Assembly (NCBI GenBank): GCA_016199985.1 | Contig: JACQFQ010000057.1 | Span: forward strand, 1 to 64,000 | Length of the DNA stretch: 64,000 nt | Direction: 5' to 3' | Origin: Verrucomicrobiota bacterium | GTDB lineage: Bacteria; Verrucomicrobiota; Verrucomicrobiia; Limisphaerales; UBA11320 | In this document: one piece after another, positions 54,721-63,024 of the stretch | Position numbering within the stretch: position 1 is the stretch's first letter | Layout: every line of letters starts with the position of its first letter | Notes under the pieces: model-generated | The model's input: only the letters and a program-made list of their open reading frames with translations | The model's database searches: none | What the model was told of the DNA's origin: nothing | Position numbers and translations under genes: made by a program

Positions 54721-55776
54721 GTGCGCGTCATCATCCAGAATCTCTCCAAACGCTTTGGCGAAACACTCGCCGTCGATCAGCTCAACCTGGAGGTGCGATC
54801 CCAGGAGCTGTTCTTCCTCCTCGGCCCTTCGGGCTGTGGCAAGACCACATTGCTCCGCACCCTCGCCGGGTTCTATCAACCTGACTCCGGAGACATGATA
54901 TGGGGGGAACGCCCCATGAAAGGAGTGCCGCCGCATGAGCGCAACTGCGGAATGGTCTTCCAGAGCTACGCGCTGTGGCCGCATCTCACCGTGGCCGAGA
55001 ACGTCGCTTATGGCCTGGAGGTGCGGTCGGTTTCCGACGCGGACAAGAAGCGCCGCGTTCAGGACGCCTTGGCGATGACGCGCATGGAAGCCTACGGCCA
55101 TCGGCTTCCCACGCAGCTGAGCGGGGGGCAGCAACAGCGTGTCGCCCTCGCCCGCGCGCTCGTGATCCGGCCCGATCTGCTTCTGCTCGATGAGCCGCTC
55201 TCCAACCTCGACGCTCAGTTGCGGCTCGAGATGCGCGAGGAGATCCGGCGCATCCACGCCGAGACGAAAATCACGACGGTCTACGTCACGCACGACCAGA
55301 AGGAGGCTCTGTCGCTCGCGGATCGCATGGCGATTCTGCGGCAGGGAAGAATCGAGCAGGTCGGCGATCCTCGATCCATTTACCGATTCCCCGCCAACCG
55401 CTTTGTGGCCGAGTTTATCGGCGAAACCAACTGGACGTCGGGCAGGGTCGAGTCCTCGGACGCCGCTTCCTGCACCGTTCAGACCGAGTTGGGCTCGCTT
55501 CGCGTTCTCGGTTCGGCCCCTGTCGCGACGGGCGGCGTTGCGCGCGTTGGGTTTCGTCCCGAGGCGGTGGAGATCTCCGACTCCGCGCCCCATGGGATCG
55601 ACTGCGAGATCGCCCAGGTGAGCTACCTGGGCGACACAGAGCAGTATCTGCTGAAGACCCCAGCGGGAACGGCGATCAAGGCCGTCGAGCAGAATCCGGT
55701 GAACGTCCGACCACGTGGCGCGCGCTTGAAAGTGCGCCTTCGTTCCGAGAGCCTCTTCATCGTCCCGGAGGATTAG
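54721..55776 (+). CDS. ABC transporter ATPase (FbpC/PotA/CysA type)
   Basis: A 351-residue ATPase. Walker A is GPSGCGKTTLLRTLAGF, the signature is LSGGQQQRVALARALV, Walker B is LLLLDEPLSNLDAQLR, and the H loop is in TVYVTHDQKEALSLADRM. The C-terminal TOBE domain covers about residues 245-350. This is the importer type that works with family 1 binding proteins. A permease gene (FbpB-like) is expected next to it but is absent. The GTG start at 54721 is chosen because the frame upstream lies inside the binding-protein gene. Confidence 0.9.
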   Translation: MRVIIQNLSKRFGETLAVDQLNLEVRSQELFFLLGPSGCGKTTLLRTLAGFYQPDSGDMIWGERPMKGVPPHERNCGMVFQSYALWPHLTVAENVAYGLEVRSVSDADKKRRVQDALAMTRMEAYGHRLPTQLSGGQQQRVALARALVIRPDLLLLDEPLSNLDAQLRLEMREEIRRIHAETKITTVYVTHDQKEALSLADRMAILRQGRIEQVGDPRSIYRFPANRFVAEFIGETNWTSGRVESSDAASCTVQTELGSLRVLGSAPVATGGVARVGFRPEAVEISDSAPHGIDCEIAQVSYLGDTEQYLLKTPAGTAIKAVEQNPVNVRPRGARLKVRLRSESLFIVPED

Positions 55777-55950
55777 CGGCGTTTCGGAAACGCACGGGGT
55801 TTCCGTGGTTTGCGGCGGCGGCGAGACCCAAATGGGTTTCCTCCGACCTTGCGGGAACAGGATCTATCTCGCTGATCGGACATTGATGTTTCGGCAGTAT
55901 TTGCCTCTTTCATTCCGGTTTCCGTTGATGCAGGTTGCCTCGCGCTTGTT

Positions 55951-56349
55951 ATGAAGTTCATCACCCACGCTTACTGCCTCGCTCTTTGTCTCATGCTCCT
56001 TTCGGTCGCGGGTTGCGCCTCCATCGCGCTGATCGGCGCCGGGGCCGCGGCGGGCGTGGCGGGCGTGGCTTATGCGAACGGCGAACTCAAGACCAGTCTG
56101 GAGGCGTCCTTGGACAACGCTTATGCCGCCGCGCAGGCCGCGATGAAGGATTTTCAATTCTCCATCAAGAAGACAGCCAAGGACGTCCTGTACGCCAAGG
56201 TGGAAGCCACAACCGCGCAGGACAAGAGTGTGCAGATCACCCTCAATAAGACTTCGGATAAAATCACAGAACTGCGGATCCGCGTGGGCGTATTTGGCGA
56301 CGAATCGCTCTCGCGCTCGATCCATGAGAAGATCAAGGCTCGGCTGTGA
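55951..56349 (+). CDS. DUF3568-family lipoprotein
   Basis: A 132-residue lipoprotein with lipobox LSVAGC (about residues 17-22). The mature part begins with a glycine/alanine-rich hydrophobic stretch and has the SLDNAYAAAQAAMKDFQFS and RIRVGVFGDESLSRSIHEKI segments of the DUF3568 family. Function is unknown. Its stop overlaps the GTG start of the amidase (56346-56349), which suggests coupled translation. Confidence 0.85.
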   Translation: MKFITHAYCLALCLMLLSVAGCASIALIGAGAAAGVAGVAYANGELKTSLEASLDNAYAAAQAAMKDFQFSIKKTAKDVLYAKVEATTAQDKSVQITLNKTSDKITELRIRVGVFGDESLSRSIHEKIKARL

Positions 56350-57998
56350 TTTTCTGGTCATGCGGCATGGCTTTGGCCATCGCGATGACCGCCAGTGTTC
56401 TGAGGGCGGCGGATCCGCTCACGCCCTCCGACGCCGCGGCGGCCGCGCGCGTTTTGGGGCTTGAGTTCACGCAGGACGAATTGCGGCGGATGATGAGCGG
56501 GTTGGCTCAGCATCGCGAAGCCAGCGAGGAGATGCGCCATCTCTCGTTCCCCAATTCGCTGGCTCCGGCTCTGGTTTTCGATCCCCGCCCATCGGGCTTT
56601 GTCATGCCGGCGTCCTCCGCGAGCTTCCGTTGGAAGCCGTCCCGCTCTGTTCTTCAGCCTTCGGACCCGAGCCAGTGGAGCTTCCTCAGCGTTGCCGAAC
56701 TCTCGGCTCTGCTGCGTTCACGGCGGCTTTCGTCCGAGGAGATCACCCGGCATTTCCTGGATCGCCTTGCGCGCTACGGGCCGGGACTTCGTTGTGTGGT
56801 GACGCTTATGGAGGAGCGGGCCCTGTCGTCGGCGCGTCAGGCCGATCGGGAGATTCGCGGCGGACGCTGGCGCGGCCCTTTGCACGGTGTGCCCTATGGG
56901 GTGAAGGATTTGATCGACGTGGCGGGCGTTGCGTCGACCTGGGGCGTCTCGATCCGCACGAACGAAATAGCGAAGGAGGACGCGGCCGTTGTCAGGAGGC
57001 TTGACGAAGCGGGGGCTGTGCTCGTCGCGAAGCTGAGCCTGGGCGAACTCGCGATGGGCGACGTGTGGTATGGGGGCACGACGCGAAATCCCTGGAAGCC
57101 CGAGACGGGATCTTCAGGTTCCTCGGCGGGTTCCGCCAGCGCTGTGTCCGCCGGGCTGCTTCCATTCGCGCTGGGATCGGAGACGCTGGGGTCGATCGTG
57201 TCGCCCTCCACCGTTTGCGGCGTCACCGGGCTTCGGCCCACTTTCGGCCGGGTGAGTCGAACGGGGGTGATGATGCTCTGCCCTTCTTTGGACAAGCTCG
57301 GCCCGCTGGCCCGATCCGCTTTCGATTGCGCTCTGGTGCTGGACGCGATTCGAGGCGCGGACCCCAGGGACCGATCCTCCGTTGAGGCGTCGTTTACGCT
57401 CCCGCAGGGGGCTGCGCTCAGGCGGCTCCGCGTTGGTTTCCTGGAGCAGGATTTTCACCGGGACTACCCCAATCGAACCAACGACCTCATCGCTCTGGAT
57501 GTCCTCCGCTCGCAGGGCTGGACCCTGCTGCCGGTCGCCCTGTCGAAGCAGCCCAAGGGCGCGCTCTACGCGCTGCTCTCCGCGGAGGCCGGGATGTCGT
57601 TTGAGGAGTTGACCCGCTCCCATGCCGTCGATCGACTGGCGCAGCAGGATGAAGAAAGCTGGCCGAACACATTTCGCAAAGCGCAACTGATCACCGCGGT
57701 GGATTATCTTCAAGCGAACCGCGCGCGCTACCTCCTGATGGAAGAGTTTCAGCGTTTGTTTCAGCAGGTGGACGTGATCGTTGCTCCGAGCTGGGCGGGG
57801 AATCAGCTTCTTTACAGCAACATGACCGGCCACCCCTGCGTGGTCGTGCCGAACGGGAGGCTCGGAGGCGAATCGCCGCCCAGTCTCTGCTTTTTGGCGG
57901 GACTCTTTCGCGAGGGAGACGCCCTGGCAGTCGCCGAGGCTTATCAAAGGGCGACACTCTGGCATCGTCAGCAGCCCGATCTTTCCAAGGTCCACTGA
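56346..57998 (+). CDS. Exported amidase (amidase-signature family)
   Basis: A 550-residue amidase with a signal peptide (MALAIAMTASVLRAADP) and an extra N-terminal region of about 90 residues before the catalytic fold. The Ser-Ser-Lys triad is visible: K187 in HGVPYGVKDLIDVAG, cis-serine S259 in GSSGSSAGSAS, and nucleophile S283 in GSETLGSIVSPS. The 24-residue spacing between the two serines is the usual one. The more common GSDTGGS reads GSETLGS. It is not GatA, since it is exported and no gatB or gatC is near. Substrate unknown. It overlaps the DUF3568 gene. Confidence 0.88.
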   Translation: MIFWSCGMALAIAMTASVLRAADPLTPSDAAAAARVLGLEFTQDELRRMMSGLAQHREASEEMRHLSFPNSLAPALVFDPRPSGFVMPASSASFRWKPSRSVLQPSDPSQWSFLSVAELSALLRSRRLSSEEITRHFLDRLARYGPGLRCVVTLMEERALSSARQADREIRGGRWRGPLHGVPYGVKDLIDVAGVASTWGVSIRTNEIAKEDAAVVRRLDEAGAVLVAKLSLGELAMGDVWYGGTTRNPWKPETGSSGSSAGSASAVSAGLLPFALGSETLGSIVSPSTVCGVTGLRPTFGRVSRTGVMMLCPSLDKLGPLARSAFDCALVLDAIRGADPRDRSSVEASFTLPQGAALRRLRVGFLEQDFHRDYPNRTNDLIALDVLRSQGWTLLPVALSKQPKGALYALLSAEAGMSFEELTRSHAVDRLAQQDEESWPNTFRKAQLITAVDYLQANRARYLLMEEFQRLFQQVDVIVAPSWAGNQLLYSNMTGHPCVVVPNGRLGGESPPSLCFLAGLFREGDALAVAEAYQRATLWHRQQPDLSKVH

Positions 57999-58074
57999 CC
58001 CTCAAGTCGGCGATGGATATGAGTCGCGGCGGCGCGACGCTTCTCCGGAAGCGTTGGCTCCCAAGGGATTGTTT

Positions 58075-58104
58075 TTGACACTTTTTGGATGGGCAACCTA
58101 TAAG
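58075..58104 (+). promoter_or_regulatory. Sigma-70-like promoter of the aldose epimerase gene
   Basis: TTGACA (58075-58080) and TATAAG (58099-58104) are separated by 18 bases. The gene start is 84 bases further. It is the closest match to consensus seen in the window. Confidence 0.65.
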
Positions 58105-58188
58105 CAGCCAGCTTTTGCCGTCCTTTCGGAGCGCCTGCGGGGTCCTGTGCGGGTCGGGGGCGGCCGAGCGCAACAACAACCATTTGCC

Positions 58189-59409
58189 ATGAAATTATTC
58201 CCCTTCGTCGACAGGGTTGGCGCGCAGCCCGCTCCAGCCGCCTCCGCGCGATGCCTCGCCCTCGGCGCCGCCCTGGTTGGTTTCGCCCTTCTGACAGGGT
58301 GCAGTTCCACCTCGGAGTCCTGGCAGCACGAACACATTTACTCAGCGACCACCACTCCCATGATTGAAAAAGCCGATTTCGGAAAGACCCCTGAGGGCGA
58401 GAGCGTCGAGATCTACACCCTGTCCAACCGAAACGGGCTCCGCGCCAAGGTGATGACCTACGGGGCGATCCTCACGGAGCTCCACGTTCCCGATCGCACG
58501 GGCCAGAACGCCGACGTTGTTCTGGGGTTCGACAATCTGGACGCCTATCTCAAGGGACATCCGTTTTTTGGCGCGGCCACCGGCCGTTACGCCAATCGGA
58601 TCGCCAACGCGCGGTTCACCCTCAACGAAACGGTGTACAAGCTCGCGGCGAACAATGGCCCGAACACCCTGCACGGCGGAGTCAAGGGCATCGACAAGAA
58701 GGTCTGGAAGGCGCGCGAGGTCAGCACGAGCGCGGGGCCGGCGATCGAGATGACCTATGTCAGCCCTGACGGCGAGGAAGGCTTCCCGGGAACGCTCTCG
58801 ATCAAGATCACCTACACGCTCAACCACAAGGACGAGCTCCGCATCGACTACGAGGCGACCACCGACAAGGACACGGTGGTGAACCTGACCAACCACTCGT
58901 ATTTCAACCTGGGCGGGGAAGGGGAGCCCAGCGTGCTGTCCCATGTGCTCAAGCTCAACTCCGATCGCTACACGCCCTTCGATGAAACGAGCATTCCCAT
59001 CGGCGAGGTGGCGAAGGTCCAGGGCACGCTCTTTGATTTCACGCTTCCTGTCGCGATCGGCGCGCGGTGGAACGAGATCAAGACCAACCCCGTTGGCTAC
59101 GACAACAACTTCGTGGTGAGCCAGGTTCACGCCAACGAGATGACGCTTTGCGCCGAGGTCGTCGAGCCCAAGAGCGGGCGCAAGATGACGATTTTCACAA
59201 CCGAGCCGGGCGTTCAGTTCTACACAGGCAATTTCCTGGACGGGTCGCTTAAGGGCAAATCCGGCAGGCCCTACGTTAAGAACTCGGGCCTCTGTCTGGA
59301 GACTCAGCACTTCCCCGACTCGCCGAACAAACCTCAGTTCCCGACCACGGTTCTCAGGCCCGGCCAGGTGTTCCGGTCGGCGACGGTCCATCGGTTCGGG
59401 GTTCAGTGA
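58189..59409 (+). CDS. galM: Lipoprotein aldose 1-epimerase
   Basis: A 406-residue mutarotase. A lipobox (LLTGC) ends the signal peptide at about residue 37, so the enzyme is anchored outside the cytoplasm. The family core includes MTYGAILTELHVPDR, FFGAATGRYANRIANARF, NTLHGGVKGIDKKVW, LTNHSYFNLGG (catalytic histidine) and the glutamate in CLETQHFPDSPNKPQFP. It interconverts alpha and beta anomers of sugars such as galactose. Starts further upstream (58054) precede the promoter and are unlikely. A perfect hairpin overlaps its stop. Confidence 0.92.
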   Translation: MKLFPFVDRVGAQPAPAASARCLALGAALVGFALLTGCSSTSESWQHEHIYSATTTPMIEKADFGKTPEGESVEIYTLSNRNGLRAKVMTYGAILTELHVPDRTGQNADVVLGFDNLDAYLKGHPFFGAATGRYANRIANARFTLNETVYKLAANNGPNTLHGGVKGIDKKVWKAREVSTSAGPAIEMTYVSPDGEEGFPGTLSIKITYTLNHKDELRIDYEATTDKDTVVNLTNHSYFNLGGEGEPSVLSHVLKLNSDRYTPFDETSIPIGEVAKVQGTLFDFTLPVAIGARWNEIKTNPVGYDNNFVVSQVHANEMTLCAEVVEPKSGRKMTIFTTEPGVQFYTGNFLDGSLKGKSGRPYVKNSGLCLETQHFPDSPNKPQFPTTVLRPGQVFRSATVHRFGVQ

Positions 59410-59429
59410 CACGAGGCGGCGCCTCGTGT
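59409..59429 (+). terminator. Hairpin after galM
   Basis: ACACGAGGC-GGC-GCCTCGTGT is a perfect 9 bp stem with a 3-base loop beginning at the last base of the stop codon. No long T-tract follows, so it may only attenuate transcription into the fluC gene. Confidence 0.5.
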
Positions 59430-59439
59430 TGGGCCACGC

Positions 59440-59841
59440 ATGCTCGATTACCTTTGGGTTGCCTTCGGAGGCGCGCTCGGCAGCGTGGCGCGCTTCTGGG
59501 CCGCTGGGTTTGTGAGCCGTTACGCGGGCGATGCGTTCCCATGGGGCACTTTGGCGGTCAACATCACCGGCTCCTTCCTCATCGGGCTCTTCGCGACGTT
59601 GACCGCCCCCGATGGCCGGTGGACGATGAGCCCGTCCTTTCGCACGTTCTTTATGGTCGGAATCTGCGGCGGCTACACCACCTTTTCCGCTTTCAGTCTC
59701 CAAACCCTCAACCTCATCCGGAGCGGCGCATGGCTCCAGGCGGGGCTCAACTCAGTTCTCTCCGTGGTCCTGTGTTTGCTCGCGGTCGGACTCGGCTGCC
59801 TTCTTGCAAATGCCCTGAGGTCGTCGCCGGGCGGGCTCTGA
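59440..59841 (+). CDS. fluC: Fluoride exporter FluC/CrcB
   Basis: A 133-residue four-helix membrane protein. Signatures are GGALGSVARFWAAGFVSRY at the N-terminus, PWGTLAVNITGSFLIGLFAT with the pore asparagine, and GICGGYTTFSAFSLQTLNL with the phenylalanine-box and Na+-site residues. FluC works as a dual-topology dimer that expels fluoride. No fluoride riboswitch is recognised in the 30 bases upstream. It follows galM closely. Confidence 0.92.
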   Translation: MLDYLWVAFGGALGSVARFWAAGFVSRYAGDAFPWGTLAVNITGSFLIGLFATLTAPDGRWTMSPSFRTFFMVGICGGYTTFSAFSLQTLNLIRSGAWLQAGLNSVLSVVLCLLAVGLGCLLANALRSSPGGL

Positions 59842-59941
59842 GCCGGGAGCAATCCCCACGGTCGCGCGCTAATGGCGGAAGAAGCGGGCCGCATGAAACC
59901 ACATTGACTTCAGGATCCCGCCTGCCCTGACTCTTGCCCTC

Positions 59942-60688
59942 ATGGAATGGCTCTCAAAACCAGAAATCTGGATCAGCTTGGTGACGTTGACGGTTCTGGA
60001 GATCGTGTTGGGCATCGACAACATCATCTTCATTTCCATTCTCAGCGGAAAGCTCCCGCCGGAGCAGCGGAAGAAGGCGCGACAGCTCGGACTCGCCCTG
60101 GCCATGATCACGCGGATCCTCCTCCTTTGCGGCCTGGCGTGGATTGTGAAATGGGAAAAGCCCTTCTGGGAGCACAGCTTTGGGGACTGGCATTTGAAGA
60201 TCTCCGGACGCGACCTGATCCTCATCCTCGGCGGCTTCTTTCTCATCTTCAAAAGCACGGTCGAGATCCATGAGAAGCTCGAAGGCGAGGACGGCGCAAA
60301 GACCAGCTCCATGGTGGCGTCCTTCGCGGGAGTGCTGATTCAGATCATGCTCCTCGACATTGTCTTCTCCCTCGACTCCGTCATCACCGCCATCGGGATG
60401 GTGAAGGAGGTGGGCGTGATGATCGCCGCCGTTGTCCTGGCGGTGGTCGCGATGCTGGTGTTCGTGAACCAGATCAGCGCCTTCGTGGATCGGCATCCCT
60501 CCATCAAGATGCTGGCCCTGAGCTTTCTGATCCTCATCGGCTCGCTCCTGGTGGCGGAGGGATTCGGCCAGCATGTTTCGAAGGGGTATGTGTATTTTGC
60601 GATGGCGTTCTCCGTGGCCGTCGAACTGCTGAACATCCGCGCCCAGAAGAAAGCGTCGCAGGTGAAGCTTCACCAGCCGTACCGATAA
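59942..60688 (+). CDS. TerC-family membrane protein
   Basis: A 248-residue membrane protein of the TerC/Alx/YceF type. Key segments are TVLEIVLGIDNIIFISILSG, MLLDIVFSLDSVITAIGMVK with the acidic metal-site residues, and the closing YVYFAMAFSVAVELLNIRAQ. Family members are linked to manganese export and tellurite resistance. About seven helices are visible. It is convergent with yraN, which overlaps its end by 19 bases. Confidence 0.9.
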   Translation: MEWLSKPEIWISLVTLTVLEIVLGIDNIIFISILSGKLPPEQRKKARQLGLALAMITRILLLCGLAWIVKWEKPFWEHSFGDWHLKISGRDLILILGGFFLIFKSTVEIHEKLEGEDGAKTSSMVASFAGVLIQIMLLDIVFSLDSVITAIGMVKEVGVMIAAVVLAVVAMLVFVNQISAFVDRHPSIKMLALSFLILIGSLLVAEGFGQHVSKGYVYFAMAFSVAVELLNIRAQKKASQVKLHQPYR

Positions 60689-61131
60689 GGCCGCGAGAGG
60701 GGGAAGGCGTTGGCGAGATGACGGATCTCGAGGATCCTATCGTCGTCGTCGATCAGCACCTCCACAATATCGAAGCGGATCGCCTTCCGCGGATTGCGAA
60801 GCGCCCGGAGATAGTCCAGCGCGGCGCGCGACAGTCGACGCTTCTTTTTCGCGTTCACCGCTTCCGCCGGACGCATCCATCCGTTCTCCGACCGCGTTTT
60901 CACCTCGGCGAAGACGAGACATCCCTGGTCCAGGAACACGAGGTCGATCTCCCCGCGACGAGACCGGAAATTGGCGGCGAGGAATTGGAGTCCGAGTTTC
61001 TCCAGATGTTCGCGGGCCGCGTTCTCGCCGCGTCGGCCCCGTCGCAAATGGGCGGGCAGGTTCTCCCACGCCTCGTCGCGCCGACGAAGGACACGCCGCA
61101 ATACGCCGCGAATGAAATGCCTCCAAGACAC
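60670..61131 (-). CDS. yraN: YraN-family (UPF0102) endonuclease-like protein
   Basis: A 153-residue protein of the YraN family, which has the restriction-endonuclease-like fold. Conserved segments are LRRGRRGENAAREHLEKLG, RRGEIDLVFLDQGCLVFAEV, and the VKTR after it. YraN is often beside comM/yifB, as here, where it is divergent. The frame is open to 61545, overlapping yifB antisense. A GTG at 61131 gives a length close to the family (about 120-130) plus a short arginine-rich leader; the exact start is uncertain. Confidence 0.8.
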   Translation of the reverse strand: MSWRHFIRGVLRRVLRRRDEAWENLPAHLRRGRRGENAAREHLEKLGLQFLAANFRSRRGEIDLVFLDQGCLVFAEVKTRSENGWMRPAEAVNAKKKRRLSRAALDYLRALRNPRKAIRFDIVEVLIDDDDRILEIRHLANAFPLSRPYRYGW

Positions 61132-61243
61132 GGAGCGACCCTGACGGTTCCTTCGCGGCGGAGCAATCTCGCGCTCGAAGCGCCGGGTTCGAGGCCTAAA
61201 TTCAGGTTGCTCTCTTTCGCGGTTTGGAGCATATACGCCGCGC

Positions 61244-62776
61244 ATGTTAGCCAAGGTGGGCTCAGCCGCAGTTCTCGGTATCGAGGCATATTCCATTGAA
61301 GTGGAGGTCGACTCTTCTGGGGCCGGCGACTTCAAGCTCATCATCGTTGGATTGCCCGACGCGGCGGTGCGCGAGTCGATCGAGCGCGTGATGTCGGCGA
61401 TGGGCAACTCGGGCTTTGAGTTCCCCTTTGGCCGCACGACGATCAACCTTGCGCCCGCCGACATCCGCAAAGAGGGCCCGAGCTTCGACCTCCCCATCGC
61501 GCTCGGAGTCGTGAGGGCCAGCGACCAGATGCGCATCGACGCCATTGAGGATTATCTGATCGCGGGGGAACTCGCTCTGTCCGGCGCGGTGCGTCCGATC
61601 AAGGGCGTCCTGGCGATCGCCTTGCGGGCGCAGGCCGAGGGCCGCCGGGGCGTCATCGTTCCGAGGGAGAACGCGGCGGAGGCGGCTGTGGTGCGGGGGT
61701 TGCGGGTGATTCCGGTGGGCAACCTGCGGGAAGCGGTTCATTTCCTTGAGGGCGAAATGAGGATCGAGCCGGTGACCACCGACATCGAGGCGCTCTTCGC
61801 GCGGCCGCACGACGACGAGGTCGACTTTGCGGAGGTGAAGGGGCAGGAGTCCGTGAAGCGGGCCCTTGAGATCGCGGCGGCCGGCGGACACAACGTGCTC
61901 ATGATCGGGCCGCCGGGGACGGGGAAGTCGATGCTCGCCAAGCGGCTCGCCACGATCCTGCCTCCCCTCACGCTCGCCGAGGCGCTCGAAACGACGAAGA
62001 TCCACAGCATCGTGGGACAGCTCGCGTTGGGGCAGGCGTTGCTGACCCTGCGTCCGTTCCGATCCCCGCATCACACGGCGAGCGACGCTGGCCTTCTCGG
62101 CGGCAGCATCAATCCGACGCCGGGGGAGATCTCCCTCGCGCATCACGGCGTGCTCTTCCTGGATGAGCTTCCCGAGTTCCGTCGGAGCGTTCTGGAGACG
62201 ATGCGCCAGCCGTTGGAGGAAGGGCGCGTCACCATCTCGCGCGCCGCGGGGACCATGACATTTCCCGCCCAGTTCATGCTGGTGGCGGCAATGAATCCGA
62301 CCCCGGATGGAAAGATGCCCGGCGAGTCGCGAAGCTCGCCGCGCGCGATCCAACACTACCTCGGGAAAGTTTCGGGGCCGCTGCTCGATCGGATTGACAT
62401 TCACGTGGAGGTCCCGGCGCTGAAGTTCGCGGAGCTGTCGTCGATGCCCACGGGCGAGAGCTCGGCGCAGATCCGGTCGCGCGTGGTGGCGGCGCGACGG
62501 CTGCAACAGTCGCGATACGCCGCGAGGCCGAAGGTCACGTGCAACGCGCGGATGGGCAGCCGTGAGCTCAAGGCGCACTGCGGCCTGGATGAGCCGACCC
62601 ACGAACTGCTGAAGCAGGCGATGACGGACCTGAAGCTCAGCGCCCGCGCCTACGATAGGATCCTGAAATTGGCGCGCACGATCGCCGATCTTGCCGCGTC
62701 GCCGGCCGTGCAATCAGAGCATGTCTGCGAAGCCATCCAGCTCCGTTCCCTCGACCGCCAGCTCTGGGGCAGCTGA
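61244..62776 (+). CDS. YifB/ComM-family Mg-chelatase-like AAA+ ATPase
   Basis: A 510-residue protein. The N-terminal Lon-like ChlI domain has AVLGIEAYSIEVEVDSSGAG and IVGLPDAAVRESIERVMSAM. The AAA+ module has Walker A GPPGTGKSMLAKRLATILP, Walker B GVLFLDELPEFRRSVLETMR and AAMNPTPDGKMPG. The C-terminal Mg_chelatase_C part has RILKLARTIADLAAS. ComM acts as a branch-migration helicase in natural transformation; YifB orthologues may have the same role. It is divergent from yraN. Confidence 0.93.
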   Translation: MLAKVGSAAVLGIEAYSIEVEVDSSGAGDFKLIIVGLPDAAVRESIERVMSAMGNSGFEFPFGRTTINLAPADIRKEGPSFDLPIALGVVRASDQMRIDAIEDYLIAGELALSGAVRPIKGVLAIALRAQAEGRRGVIVPRENAAEAAVVRGLRVIPVGNLREAVHFLEGEMRIEPVTTDIEALFARPHDDEVDFAEVKGQESVKRALEIAAAGGHNVLMIGPPGTGKSMLAKRLATILPPLTLAEALETTKIHSIVGQLALGQALLTLRPFRSPHHTASDAGLLGGSINPTPGEISLAHHGVLFLDELPEFRRSVLETMRQPLEEGRVTISRAAGTMTFPAQFMLVAAMNPTPDGKMPGESRSSPRAIQHYLGKVSGPLLDRIDIHVEVPALKFAELSSMPTGESSAQIRSRVVAARRLQQSRYAARPKVTCNARMGSRELKAHCGLDEPTHELLKQAMTDLKLSARAYDRILKLARTIADLAASPAVQSEHVCEAIQLRSLDRQLWGS

Positions 62777-62788
62777 CGTCCCGCCGCA

Positions 62789-62847
62789 TGGAGCGCGGCA
62801 TACCCGCCGTAGAGCGGGGCGTCCCGCCCCGCGGTTGGGCCGCTCCG
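62789..62847. repeat. REP-like nested inverted repeat after yifB
   Basis: GCGGGGCG (62814-62821) pairs perfectly with CGCCCCGC (62825-62832) around a 3-base loop. An outer GGAGCG / CGCTCC pair surrounds it. It may terminate yifB and looks like an intergenic repeat family member. Confidence 0.55.
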
Positions 62848-63024
62848 GCGGCAAGCGCGAATCGGGACCCAGGATAACCAGGGTATAAGCGATGTTTGAC
62901 TGGGGATGCGACGCGACCCGCGCTTCCGAGGAATCTCAGCGCCATCGCAAGCCGCATAGACGTCGGCGATCCCGGATGGCGTTTGTCCAGTGACCTCTCC
63001 GGTTCGGTGTTTCTCGAACTGGCT

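Noticed and set aside
59410-59440. Fluoride riboswitch before fluC
   Set aside because: Only the galM hairpin is present; the conserved riboswitch core is not found and the gap is too short.
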